Shown piece after piece: positions 1 to 7,019 of a stretch of 9,804 nucleotides of DNA. The notes under the pieces are model-generated. The model saw only the letters and a program-made list of their open reading frames with translations. It had not been told where the DNA came from and did not search any database. The DNA comes from a bacterium. GTDB taxonomy: Bacteria; Chloroflexota; Dormibacteria; UBA8260; Bog-877. The stretch covers positions 1 through 9,804 of the forward strand of contig JAKAVU010000091.1 in assembly GCA_021817185.1 (NCBI GenBank), read 5' to 3'. Within the stretch, counting starts at the first letter, position 1. Each line of letters starts with the position of its first letter. A program made the translations under genes and the position numbers.

Positions 1-1081
1 GGGCGAGATCGGCGGCGGAATCGTCCTGCTGCTGGTCTTCGTTTACCTCGAGACCAAGGTCCAGAACCCCATGTTCCGCATGGGGCTGTTCCGCATCCGC
101 GCCTTTGCCGCGGGCAACATCGCCAGCTTGCTGGCCGCCCTGGGCCGGGGCGGGATCATGTTCATCCTCATCATCTGGCTGCAGGGGATCTGGCTTCCCG
201 AGCATGGCTACAGCTTCACTTCCACACCCCTGTGGGCGGGCATCTACATGCTGCCGCTCACCGCCGGCTTCCTGATCGCCGGCCCCATATCCGGGATCCT
301 CTCCGACCACTACGGGGCCAGACCGTTCGCCACCGGCGGCATGGTGGCCGCGGCTATCAGCTTTGGACTGCTGGAATTGCTGCCGTCTAACTTCGGTTAT
401 CCCAGCTTCGCGGCCCTGCTCTTGATGAACGGAATGGCGATGGGGCTGTTCGCGTCGCCGAACCGGGCGGGGATCATGAACAGCCTGCCCAGCACCCAGC
501 GCGGTGCCGGCTCGGGTATGACCGCCACCTTTCAGAACTCGGCCATGGTCTTGTCGATCGGCATCTTCTTCACCCTGATCATCACCGGCCTGGCCGGCTC
601 ATTGCCGTCGGCGCTCTACCACGGGTTGACCGCCCAGGGCATTCCCGCAGCCGCAGCTTCGAAGATCGCCCATCTGCCTCCGACCGGGGCGCTGTTCGCA
701 GCCTTCTTGGGCTACAACCCGGTCAAGACGCTGCTGGGACCGGCGCTGGTGCACATGGCTCCGGCGAAGGTCGCCTATCTCACCGGCCGGACCTTTTTCT
801 CGTCCCTCATCGCGCGGCCGTTCATGGGAGGGCTTCACGAGGCCTTCGACTTCGCAGTCGTGGCCTGCCTGATCGCCGCGGTTGCCTCATGGTTGCGCGG
901 GGGCAAGTTCCACTACGAGGACGTTGCCGCGCCCGCCGCCTCCACTGGGGCTCTCCCCTTAGCCTCCCTGCCTGCGAATAGCGAAGCGCACCTCACCGAG
1001 CCCGTTGCCGGCACCAGGGTCGATGCGACCGATTCCGTGCACGTCCGCTCGGCTCCGTTGGAGCGTCCCCCGACGGGTTGA
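1..1081 (+). CDS. MFS transporter, DHA2 (EmrB/QacA)-type, C-terminal part
   Basis: The reading frame is open from base 2, so the gene is cut by the window edge and its true start is not visible; the Met at 71 is internal. About 359 residues are seen. They hold several hydrophobic spans separated by short loops, for example near residues 40-60, 80-100, 125-150 and 175-200, counted from base 2. The loop motif GILSDHYGARPFATGG resembles MFS motif A. The last predicted span is followed by WLRGGKF and a Pro/Ala-rich soluble tail of about 60 residues. The order of spans, with a long extracytoplasmic loop (LGYNPVKTLLGP) before the final pair, fits 14-span drug/proton antiporters of the inner membrane. 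By family knowledge these export drugs or other amphipathic compounds in exchange for protons; the substrate cannot be read from sequence. The next gene is convergent, 94 bp away, and I see no clear terminator between them. Confidence 0.85.
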   Translation, partial: GEIGGGIVLLLVFVYLETKVQNPMFRMGLFRIRAFAAGNIASLLAALGRGGIMFILIIWLQGIWLPEHGYSFTSTPLWAGIYMLPLTAGFLIAGPISGILSDHYGARPFATGGMVAAAISFGLLELLPSNFGYPSFAALLLMNGMAMGLFASPNRAGIMNSLPSTQRGAGSGMTATFQNSAMVLSIGIFFTLIITGLAGSLPSALYHGLTAQGIPAAAASKIAHLPPTGALFAAFLGYNPVKTLLGPALVHMAPAKVAYLTGRTFFSSLIARPFMGGLHEAFDFAVVACLIAAVASWLRGGKFHYEDVAAPAASTGALPLASLPANSEAHLTEPVAGTRVDATDSVHVRSAPLERPPTG

Positions 1082-1175
1082 GCGATCGCGGTCTGCTCTC
1101 CTCGCGCACCGGGCCTCTGGTACTGGTCCGTCTGACCACGGAGCTGGCGACGGAGGGGCCGCGGAGCGCGCCGAC

Positions 1176-1634
1176 TCAGGTGGGGTTTTCGGCGTCCGCC
1201 TTTGCGGTGAGTACGAAGATGCAGAAGGGATGGCCCGCTGGGTCAGCGTACACGAGAAGCGGCTCGTCGGGATCATCGGAGCGATCCCTGAGCAGTTTCG
1301 CTCCCAGGCTCAGGACTCTTGCATGCTCGGCCCGGAAGTCCTCACGGGAATCGACGCACAGGTCCAAATGAATCTGCTGCGGAATGGGACCATCAGGCCA
1401 GGTTGCCGCTGGCAGACTTGCGACGCGCTGGAAGGCCAAGCGGCGCTCACCGTTCGCGCCAACCAGCACCAGCCAGTCGTGCCCCCTGGGATCAGGGTCA
1501 CCGAAGGCCGGCGCCTCGTCGCCAGGGCGGTACCGCAAACCCAGAAGCTCGCGGTAGAACTCGGCCAGTTGCCGGGCATCTTCGCAGTCGAGGACGGTCT
1601 GGACCAAGTGAAGGGCCTGGTGATCCGCGGACAT
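1176..1634 (-). CDS. VOC family (glyoxalase-like) protein
   Basis: A 152-residue protein with the fold signature of the vicinal oxygen chelate superfamily: a beta-alpha-beta N-terminal module (LVQTVLDCEDARQLAEFYRE then LLGLRY) and a second module beginning QIHLDLCV and ending LLVYADPAGHPFCIFV. The ending ADPxGHPFC is typical of the actinobacterial glyoxalase-like domain group. Length fits a single-chain VOC protein, which usually dimerises. Members include glyoxalases, dioxygenases and antibiotic-binding or thiol-transfer resistance proteins; the substrate is not decidable here. The ATG at 1634 follows a GGAG element about 8 nt upstream, which supports this start. The gene is transcribed divergently from the Nudix gene across a 161-bp intergenic region. 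Confidence 0.88.
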   Translation of the reverse strand: MSADHQALHLVQTVLDCEDARQLAEFYRELLGLRYRPGDEAPAFGDPDPRGHDWLVLVGANGERRLAFQRVASLPAATWPDGPIPQQIHLDLCVDSREDFRAEHARVLSLGAKLLRDRSDDPDEPLLVYADPAGHPFCIFVLTAKADAENPT

Positions 1635-1783
1635 GTGCTGGTCTCCGATCCCGTGATGGCGCTCGGCGCCACTGGATGATAGGCGTCACCTGCGTTGGTC
1701 CGCGCGTGCGTCTGCCGTAACTCCTTCGCGGGGCGTCCAGCCGAACCAATCGACGAGCCCTTCTGTGCTTGGAACGTGACCCT

Positions 1784-1789
1784 TATCCT
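1784..1789 (+). promoter_or_regulatory. -10 element for the Nudix gene (leaderless start)
   Basis: TATCCT lies exactly 6 nt before the ATG at 1796, and no Shine-Dalgarno sequence precedes the ATG. This spacing would place the transcription start on the initiation codon. No convincing -35 hexamer is visible. Confidence 0.4.
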
Positions 1790-1795
1790 TGACCG

Positions 1796-2263
1796 ATGAG
1801 TCCGATGTCGCAATACGTCGCTGCTCTGCGTTCTCAGGTTGGACACCAGCCGCTGCTGCTTCCCGGAGTTTCCGTGCTGGTCTGGGACGATGATCAGCGG
1901 CTGTTGCTGGTGCGTCAGGCGGAGAGCGGCCAGTGGAGCACGGTAGGCGGCGGGGTAGAGCCGGGCGAGTCTCCGGCCGATGCCGCCAGACGTGAGGTGC
2001 TGGAGGAGACCGGCTTGGATGTGGAGCTCACCTCGGTGCGCGCCGCGGTTGGCGGCCCCGCCTACGAGGTGGTCTACGCGAATGGAGACCGCTGCTGCTA
2101 TGTCTCAACCGTCTTCGACGCCAGAGAGGTGGGCGGCCTTCTCGCTGCCGACCTCGAGGAGGTGGTCGAGGTCAGGTGGATGGAACTCATCGAGCTTGCA
2201 ACAGCCGATATCACCTCGTATGCTCGGGCCCTCCTCAGCGACCTGCGCATCCTCCCCCGCTGA
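1796..2263 (+). CDS. Nudix hydrolase
   Basis: A 155-residue protein with a complete Nudix box, GX5EX7REUXEEXGU, at residues 52-74: Gly52, Glu58, Arg66-Glu67, Glu70-Glu71, Gly73. The two glutamates of the REVLEE core are the expected divalent-metal ligands. The N-terminal strands (LLLPGVSVLVWDD, LLLVRQ, WSTVGGGVEPGE) match the usual fold. Nudix enzymes cleave nucleoside diphosphates linked to a second moiety, as in NTPs, NDP-sugars, Ap4A or NADH; substrate specificity cannot be assigned. A Met at residue 4 is an alternative start, but the ATG at 1796 sits 6 nt after TATCCT and is preferred as a leaderless start. The gene ends 63 bp before the tRNA-like fragment that may mark the left edge of the integrated element. 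Confidence 0.92.
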   Translation: MSPMSQYVAALRSQVGHQPLLLPGVSVLVWDDDQRLLLVRQAESGQWSTVGGGVEPGESPADAARREVLEETGLDVELTSVRAAVGGPAYEVVYANGDRCCYVSTVFDAREVGGLLAADLEEVVEVRWMELIELATADITSYARALLSDLRILPR

Positions 2264-2304
2264 TCCCCAGGGACGACAGGTCAACGCGGGCAGGCCCATC
2301 GAAC

Positions 2305-2323
2305 CAGGTTCCACCCGGACCTG
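2305..2323 (+). terminator. Hairpin after the Nudix gene, possible terminator
   Basis: CAGGT at 2305-2309 and CC at 2311-2312 pair with GG at 2317-2318 and ACCTG at 2319-2323. This gives a 7-bp stem with one bulged T and a 4-nt loop, 42 bp after the Nudix stop codon. There is no U-tract, only TGTT, so it would be a weak or non-canonical terminator. Confidence 0.3.
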
Positions 2324-2326
2324 TGT

Positions 2327-2368
2327 TGCGCCCAGGGGGATTTGAACCCCCGCAACCCCGATCGGTAG
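2327..2368 (-). repeat. Partial tRNA 3' half, putative attL
   Basis: On the minus strand this reads as anticodon loop, variable region, T-arm (GGGGG TTCAAAT CCCCC) and acceptor 3' strand TGGGCGC plus A. It aligns to the 3' half of the tRNA-Arg gene at 9521-9563 with 3 substitutions and 1 single-base gap. The similarity stops in the anticodon-loop region; the DNA beyond 2368 has no D-arm and no 5' acceptor strand, so this is not a complete tRNA gene. The T-stem is fully Watson-Crick here, whereas the copy in the intact tRNA has one G-U pair. Confidence 0.75.
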
Positions 2369-2502
2369 GTAGTGCCCCTGAGTGCAAGTCCTCAACCAGC
2401 CAACTTAGAAGTGGCTACAAGCACCAGATTACGGATACGTCGTCCATAGCACCACCAGACCAATGCACCAAAGAATTGGGTGATGCAGCACCAGATCGTG
2501 GG

Positions 2503-2619
2503 CTACTCGGCGGCTGGCCGACCGGGCCGCTTGGCCACCAGGTGGAAGAGACGGCTCAGCTGCCGGTAAGGGTCTCGCCGGCTGGCCTCAAGCTCGACCG
2601 CAAGGAGGTCGTCGCCGGC
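2503..2619 (-). pseudogene. 3' remnant of a CmoM-like methyltransferase gene
   Basis: On the minus strand this encodes the last 38 or so residues of a methyltransferase: DDLLAVELEASRRDPYRQLS, then RLFHLVAKRPGRPAAE and a TAG stop at 2505-2503. It matches the C-terminus of the intact methyltransferase at 4261-5055 in the same frame, with a tail of equal length. Bases 2534-2619 match 4292-4377 at 83 of 86 positions, while the last 10 codons differ at many positions. Nothing upstream of 2619 resembles the rest of the gene, so the N-terminal six-sevenths are missing. It is a truncated paralogue or a recombination scar. Confidence 0.8.
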
Positions 2620-2734
2620 GTGTGGGTGCCGAGAACTCCATCCGCAACTTTCCCTCAGTCACTAGACCACGTCTCCGGGTACCGGGCACCTGGCACCGGG
2701 CACGGAGCACTGAAGCAACCGGCGACAGGGCCGC

Positions 2735-2758
2735 GGGCAGGGCAGGGCAGGGCAGGGC
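2735..2758 (+). repeat. GGGCA pentamer tandem repeat, G-quadruplex-type motif
   Basis: Four perfect GGGCA units followed by GGGC give five G3 runs separated by 2-nt spacers. This meets the usual G3N1-7 pattern for an intramolecular G-quadruplex on the plus strand. It lies in DNA without an intact gene. Confidence 0.75.
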
Positions 2759-3075
2759 GCGGAGCCTTGGTCCCCGGGAGCCCCTGCGTACCGTCGGTCG
2801 GTGACGTGAAGCTGGTGCCCGGGAGGCTGTCAGCGGCGGCCGCTGACCTCCCCGTTGCGTTCATTGAGCCTTTTCCCTCATGCCATCACTCACACGATCA
2901 GTGGATAGGGCGTCGGCTCGAGGTGAGGCTTAGCGAGCGCTGAATTGGGTCGGAGCGTCACGGTGACCAGACGGATCGACGTTCAGTTTCCCCAGGTCAG
3001 CGCTTGGGCAGAAGCCATTTGAGTTGCCCAGACATTGACCAACGCAGATGGCCTGCCACAATTCAGGCTCTGGGC

Positions 3076-3103
3076 TTGACACTTCTGGGACTCGACCTAT
3101 TGT
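3076..3103 (+). promoter_or_regulatory. Sigma-70-type promoter upstream of the MBL gene
   Basis: A perfect -35 hexamer TTGACA at 3076-3081 and a -10 hexamer TATTGT (4 of 6 match) at 3098-3103 are separated by 16 bp. This is the best promoter match I see in the window. Expected initiation is near 3110, which is a GTG codon opening a 75-codon frame that ends on the MBL start codon. Either the MBL mRNA has a 5' leader of about 224 nt or that frame is translated leaderlessly. Confidence 0.6.
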
Positions 3104-3109
3104 CAGACT

Positions 3110-3337
3110 GTGGCCAACTCAACTCGTGGTGACCAAGAGCGGCAGGGAGCGACGCTCCCGTGGTGCGCCCATGCCGACCTTGAAGGACGACCGAGTCTAG
3201 TGGGGTTGGGTCTGCCCTCGATTTCAGAGCATTTGGCGGCTGAGCGCGAGGGCGCTCGACTGGGCTCCCTGGGCATTGGGAAGAGTCGAACGGCTGTCGC
3301 GCTCCAGGGGAAAGCTGCACGGGAGGGATCCTTATGA
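3110..3337 (+). CDS. Possible leaderless small ORF upstream of the MBL gene
   Basis: A 75-codon frame opens at GTG 3110, exactly 6 nt after the TATTGT -10 hexamer. It closes with a TGA at 3335-3337 that overlaps the ATG of the MBL gene in an ATGA junction. Start and stop positions are therefore both suggestive of a real, translationally coupled leader gene. Against this, the product has no recognisable domain, signal or membrane segment, codon third positions are only moderately G/C-rich, and open frames are common here on both strands. The MBL gene also has its own GGAGG, so coupling is not required. It could equally be an untranslated leader. Confidence 0.25.
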   Translation: MANSTRGDQERQGATLPWCAHADLEGRPSLVGLGLPSISEHLAAEREGARLGSLGIGKSRTAVALQGKAAREGSL

Positions 3338-4128
3338 GTGAGCAGCCCATGCAGAAGCCGGACTGGTTCACGGTCGAGTTGGTCAGCCCGCAGACGTTCG
3401 CGCTGAGCGAATACGGCCACTGGGAGGAGACGCACAGCTATCTGTTTGTCGGAAGCGAGCGAGCCGCCCTGGTCGACACCGGATTGGGCGTCGGCAATAT
3501 ACGGGCCGAAGTCGAGAAACTGACGGAGGTGCCCGTCATCGTCTGCACGACACACTGTCACTGGGATCACATTGGCGGTCATAGCCTTTTCGACCAGATT
3601 GCAGTCCACCGTCTCGACGCCGACTGGATGGAGAATGGGATCCCGGTTCCAGTCGAAGCCCATCGAGAGGAACTGATGCGCGAGCCCTTCGGGAAACAAC
3701 CCCCAGCCCAATTTACCCCTGCCAGATGGGCACGCTTCCAGGGCAGGCCGACGATTGTCCTGGAGGATCGAGATGTAATCGACTTGGGAAACCGACGCCT
3801 GACTGCGCTGCACACCCCGGGACACTCGCCTGGTCACCTCTGCTTTCAGGAGCGGGCGACCGGTTTACTATGCACAGGTGACCTATTCTACCGGGGTACC
3901 TTGTACGCCGACTACGAAAGCACCGATCCAACTGCCTTTGCAACATCCCTCAATAGGATCGCAGAGCTACCTCACGTCGAACGCATCCTGCCCGGCCACC
4001 ACCAACTCAATGTGCAGCCCTGTGAGCTGGTCAGTGTTCGGCAAGGGTTGCGCGACCTCGCTGAGCTCGGTCGGTTGCATCACGGTAGCGGACTGCAGCG
4101 GCTTGGGGCGTCGTCAATCCTGCTGTAA
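3334..4128 (+). CDS. MBL-fold metallo-hydrolase
   Basis: A 264-residue protein with the full metallo-beta-lactamase-fold set of motifs: HCHWDHIGG at residues 74-82 (His74, His76, Asp78, His79), TPGHSPGH with His164, CTGD with Asp183 as the bridging aspartate, and LPGHH with His222. These ligands bind two metal ions, usually zinc, and activate water to hydrolyse ester, thioester, lactone or related bonds. The N-terminal pattern HWEETHSYLFVGSERAALVDTG is typical of the glyoxalase II/lactonase-like part of the superfamily, not of true beta-lactamases. There is no signal peptide, so it should be cytoplasmic. The ATG at 3334 has a perfect GGAGG 7 nt upstream. It stands alone on the plus strand, facing the convergent methyltransferase genes. 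The substrate is unknown. Confidence 0.9.
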   Translation: MSEQPMQKPDWFTVELVSPQTFALSEYGHWEETHSYLFVGSERAALVDTGLGVGNIRAEVEKLTEVPVIVCTTHCHWDHIGGHSLFDQIAVHRLDADWMENGIPVPVEAHREELMREPFGKQPPAQFTPARWARFQGRPTIVLEDRDVIDLGNRRLTALHTPGHSPGHLCFQERATGLLCTGDLFYRGTLYADYESTDPTAFATSLNRIAELPHVERILPGHHQLNVQPCELVSVRQGLRDLAELGRLHHGSGLQRLGASSILL

Positions 4129-4260
4129 TCGACACGCATGGGCGACAGCCATCGAGCAAATATGAATTCAAATATGGAACAAGGTGGAGTGTTCGTGCTT
4201 CGTGGCGGCGCCAGGCTGGTGCACCTACAACGTGATGTGATGGGACACCAGGCTGTAAGT

Positions 4261-5055
4261 CTACTGGGCGCTTGGCTCACTTGACCTCGTAGCCACCAGG
4301 TGGAAGAGACGGCTCAGCTGCCGGTAGGGGTCTCGCCGGCTGGCCTCAAGCTCGACCGCAAGGAGGTCGGCGCTGGCCTCTTCGGAAGGCAGGTTCTGAG
4401 CCCAGCCGTCCGTGAAGAGGCGGACGCCGTACCAAGCGACGGGATTGAGGCGTTGCGCCTGCAGCAGTGCCTCGAGGTCCTCAACCGTGTCCCCTCTCGT
4501 GTCCAGGCCGAGGCCGTTGACTTGGCGGTCAGCATCGAAAGCAGCCAAGGCGGCCTCCCAGTCTCCCGCCAGGGCCGGGCGCGCGGCCAGGGTCCGGGCG
4601 TTCTTGGCTACCACCGAGACGATGGCTCCCGGCGCCGCCAGTTCGGCGAGCGCGGCTACCATCGCTTCCGGCTCCTCCAGGTACATGAGCACGCCGTGGC
4701 AGAGGACGCCCGCGAAGCGTTTACCGTCTAGGAGCTCAGGTGCCGTTTCGCCGGACCCTTCCACAAGCCGGATCCGGGCCGCCACCTCGTCCGCCTCGGC
4801 CGCGATCAGGCCGTGCGCCCGTTGGAGCATGGTCGGCGAGGGGTCGACCAGGGTCACTCGATAACCATCCCGAGCCAGTGGGAGCGCCTGGTGACCTGCG
4901 CCGCCGCCGATGTCCACCACTTCCGCCGGCGGTGGAGGGAGGTGCCAGCGGAGCTGTCGATCGATCACGTGCGTCCGGACTCGGCCGCGCAGGCTGCCGT
5001 AGTGACCGCCTACGAACTTGTCCGCGAGTTCGGCCCAGCTGTCGTCCGGAGCCAT
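4261..5055 (-). CDS. Class I SAM-dependent methyltransferase, CmoM/SmtA-like
   Basis: Rossmann-fold methyltransferase of 264 residues from this ATG. Motif I is EVVDIGGGAGHQALPLAR (about residues 45-62), followed by the acidic end of beta-2 in VTLVDPSP and a motif IV-like LCHGVLMYLEEPEAM. From recall, the layout resembles E. coli CmoM (SmtA), which methylates carboxymethoxyuridine in tRNA: an N-terminal FxxxxYGSLRGRVR, a GVRLFTD segment, and a C-terminal ELEASRRDPYRQLSRLFHLVA. That similarity is suggestive only, because Actinomycetota generally lack the cmo pathway. A GTG at 5061 is an alternative start, but the ATG at 5055 has AGGA 8 nt upstream. TAGGAT also lies 7 nt before it, so leaderless initiation is possible too. 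The gene lies 38 bp after the methyltransferase at 5094-5867 on the same strand, so the two may be co-transcribed. A near-identical 3' fragment exists at 2503-2619. Confidence 0.88.
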   Translation of the reverse strand: MAPDDSWAELADKFVGGHYGSLRGRVRTHVIDRQLRWHLPPPPAEVVDIGGGAGHQALPLARDGYRVTLVDPSPTMLQRAHGLIAAEADEVAARIRLVEGSGETAPELLDGKRFAGVLCHGVLMYLEEPEAMVAALAELAAPGAIVSVVAKNARTLAARPALAGDWEAALAAFDADRQVNGLGLDTRGDTVEDLEALLQAQRLNPVAWYGVRLFTDGWAQNLPSEEASADLLAVELEASRRDPYRQLSRLFHLVATRSSEPSAQ

Positions 5056-5093
5056 TACCACGATCCTAGTCGAGTGCTGGGGCCCAGAGTCGA

Positions 5094-5867
5094 TCAGGCT
5101 CGCGATGCTTGGAAGGTCCAGACATCGCTGCCGGCTACGGGGGGAGTGCCAGCGCGGTAGTCGGCGGTCACGGTGATGCTGGTGAAGCCAGCATCACTGA
5201 GCATCTGCTCGAACTCACTCACACTCCAGTGCTGGAGCTTAAAGAGCTGGAGTTCACTGGCAACCAGAACCCCAGCACCCCATTTTTCATAGCGGAGCCA
5301 GCGGGTGGTCTGGTTCGCCACGGCGTCGTACTCGATGTGCTGCGTCTGGAGCGTCCACACGAAGCTGCCAGCCCTCCAGTGCCGCATCGGCTCGGGCTCA
5401 GCTATCAATTGGGGCGGTGGCACGTCGACCAGGACCCGGCCGGCTGGCTGTAGGCTCTGATGGAAGCAGGCGAGAGCGGCAGCCGTAGCCTCCTTCCCGT
5501 CGAGCAGCGTGATCGACCCCGTGGGAATAACGACAGCCGCATAGGCAGCTGGTTGTACGAACGTAGTCATGTCTGCCTGGCGGAGGACCGCATGTAGGTC
5601 TCGTTCCCGGCAGTGGCGTCGGCACACGTCGAGCATCTCAGGGGAGGTGTCGAACCCCTCCACGTCGAGGCCGGACTCGAGCAAGGGGATCAGGACCCGT
5701 CCCGTCCCGACTGCTGGTTCCAGAATCCGTCCGGTTACCCCGATGAGCTGGTTCAGGTAGTAGCCGACGTCATTGCGGGGTTGGCCGATCGGCTTGTCCA
5801 GGTCGTAGACCTCGCTGCACAGCATCCCGTAGTCCGAACTCAAACGCGACTCATCCCTCTCGTACAT
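5094..5867 (-). CDS. Class I SAM-dependent methyltransferase
   Basis: A 257-residue protein with motif I ILEPAVGTGRVLIPLLESG (about residues 48-66), then VEGFDTSPEML (beta-2 and the adenosine-binding region), an acidic DMTTF segment and AAVVIPTGSITLL as motif IV. The C-terminal part, with many aromatic residues in strands (WSVSEFEQMLSDAGF, then WTFQASRA), is typical of small-molecule methyltransferases. The N-terminal YGMLCSEVYDLDKPIG is a conserved opening in a group of uncharacterised actinobacterial methyltransferases. The acceptor is unknown. No good Shine-Dalgarno sequence precedes the ATG at 5867. The gene reads in tandem with the CmoM-like methyltransferase 38 bp downstream. Confidence 0.88.
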   Translation of the reverse strand: MYERDESRLSSDYGMLCSEVYDLDKPIGQPRNDVGYYLNQLIGVTGRILEPAVGTGRVLIPLLESGLDVEGFDTSPEMLDVCRRHCRERDLHAVLRQADMTTFVQPAAYAAVVIPTGSITLLDGKEATAAALACFHQSLQPAGRVLVDVPPPQLIAEPEPMRHWRAGSFVWTLQTQHIEYDAVANQTTRWLRYEKWGAGVLVASELQLFKLQHWSVSEFEQMLSDAGFTSITVTADYRAGTPPVAGSDVWTFQASRA

Positions 5868-6230
5868 GACGATGGTCCGTGTCTGCCCTGTTTACACTCG
5901 GTGGTAGTCGCTGCAGAATCCGCACCAGCCGTAGCACCTCACTCTCGGTGCACGTTCTGCTGGCCAGCCCCGATCAGCCGCGGACCAGCCGGCTGGGAGC
6001 CAACCCCTAAGTTACCCCAGCGGAGATTACTCGTGGCTGGCCTTGGGACACCTTCGGGATTGCCATGAGATCTGGGGCCCCATCCGTGACCAGGGGATCT
6101 GATGGCGGCTCCAGCAGTTCTGGGAAGTAGAGTCCGGCATCGTCCGCCGACACTCGCTTCGATCTCAAATCGCTTCCGAAGGCACTCCCCCGTGTCCGCA
6201 CGCGTTGGCGCCAGTTGGCACGGGTTGTTG
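5868..6230. other. Intergenic stretch between two minus-strand genes
   Basis: About 360 bp. A 64-codon minus-strand frame from GTG 6201 to 6007 encodes SADDAGLYFPELLEPPSDPL and flanking residues and could be the tail of a lost gene, but it has no recognisable domain or clear ribosome-binding site and I do not call it. The DNA also contains an 8-bp palindrome TGGCGCCA (6206-6213) shortly after the GNAT stop codon. I see no promoter or RNA gene I can support. Confidence 0.5.
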
Positions 6231-6833
6231 TCAGGCTGGGTCATGCGGCTCGGTGAGGGCATGTCCGCCCCGGCCGCCACCCTGGTACCAGTCATCGGCG
6301 AGGATCGCCATGAGATGGGCATCGACCCAGTCGCCCTGCCATAGCAGAGCCTGTCGCTTGGTGCCCTCATGGACGAAACCCAGTTTCTCGTACATATGGC
6401 GGGCTCTTGGGTTGAACGCGTAGACCTCCAACTCGATCCGGTGCAGACCGACCGTTTCGAACGCGTGGGCGAGCACAAGCGTGGTGGCCTCGGTGCCGAG
6501 TCCGCGGCCGAAATAAGCGGGGCCCACAAGGAGGATCCGAAATCCGCAGGAGAGGTTGTCGCGGTTCAGATCGTTCAGGACGACCTCTCCTGCCCACTCG
6601 CCAGTTGCCTTCTCGATGATCGAAAGGTCAACCCTATCTTCGTGGTCGGCCCTGGAGCGATACCACTCCTCGAGCTCCTCCAAGCCGGGGGGAGGCTGGT
6701 GGGTGCCGGTAAGCCGGAGCGTCTCTTCGTCGAGTTCAGCGAGTCTCGCCGCGTCGGCTATTTGGACTGGTCGTAGCAGCACCAGGGTGCCTTCAAGGGT
6801 TGGCTTCCGGGCGAAGGAGACCAGGGATGTCAC
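6231..6833 (-). CDS. GNAT family N-acetyltransferase, RimJ/RimL type
   Basis: From the GTG at 6833 the product is 200 residues, the usual length for this family. The N-terminus LEGTLVLLRPVQIADAARLAEL is the standard opening of RimJ/RimL-type acetyltransferases. The acetyl-CoA pyrophosphate loop is YFGRGLGTEA (residues 107-116, fitting [RQ]xxGxG), followed by LHRIELEVYAFNPRARHMYEKLGF, the conserved motif B region. By family these enzymes transfer acetyl from acetyl-CoA to N-terminal amines or to small-molecule amines; the substrate is unknown. The frame stays open upstream to 6974, but the extra residues do not look like protein of this family. CATAAT lies exactly 6 nt before GTG 6833 with no Shine-Dalgarno sequence, which fits a leaderless mRNA. 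Confidence 0.88.
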   Translation of the reverse strand: MTSLVSFARKPTLEGTLVLLRPVQIADAARLAELDEETLRLTGTHQPPPGLEELEEWYRSRADHEDRVDLSIIEKATGEWAGEVVLNDLNRDNLSCGFRILLVGPAYFGRGLGTEATTLVLAHAFETVGLHRIELEVYAFNPRARHMYEKLGFVHEGTKRQALLWQGDWVDAHLMAILADDWYQGGGRGGHALTEPHDPA

Positions 6834-6839
6834 TGAGCG

Positions 6840-6845
6840 ATTATG
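6840..6845 (-). promoter_or_regulatory. -10 element for the GNAT gene (leaderless start)
   Basis: CATAAT on the minus strand (5 of 6 to TATAAT), with 6 nt between it and the GTG start at 6833. No clear -35 hexamer is visible at the expected distance. Confidence 0.45.
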
Positions 6846-7019
6846 CTCGCAGTTGGTGCCAGTGAGAGTCCTGCGAACAAACCCAATCCGGGACTGACCG
6901 ATGCGCAGCGAGCGCTCCATTACGGTCAGTCGTGGAGCACCTCCGACGCTCGCTACACTTCCTGGTTGGAACACTTAAATGTTCGACAACTTGCGGTTGG
7001 GGAGCTTCCGAGGAAGTCA

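Larger units (their letters stand above)
2369..3109. other. Long stretch without an intact gene
   Basis: About 740 bp just inside the putative left boundary. It holds the 3' remnant of a methyltransferase gene (2503-2619), a 9-bp direct repeat ACCGGGCAC at 2681-2689 and 2695-2703, a GGGCA pentamer tandem repeat (2735-2758), and a strong promoter-like sequence at its right end (3076-3103). The longer open frames here have no recognisable domain and look like chance frames of GC-rich DNA. I see no other gene in it. Confidence 0.6.

Noticed and set aside
2327..2420. Complete second tRNA gene
   Set aside because: Only the T-arm, the acceptor 3' strand and an approximate anticodon-loop region are present. 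No D-arm or 5' acceptor strand can be found further along.
2176..2943. 255-codon plus-strand frame overlapping the Nudix end
   Set aside because: It runs through the Nudix 3' end, the tRNA fragment and the methyltransferase remnant. It has no domain, is Pro/Gly/Arg-rich in the way of chance frames in GC-rich DNA, and has no credible start signal.
3103..3837. 244-codon minus-strand frame opposite the MBL gene
   Set aside because: It is antisense to a gene with complete catalytic motifs and has no domain of its own.
6007..6201. 64-codon minus-strand frame between the GNAT and methyltransferase genes
   Set aside because: The sequence is protein-like in places (LYFPELLEPP), but there is no recognisable family, no clear start signal and only a moderate third-position bias.
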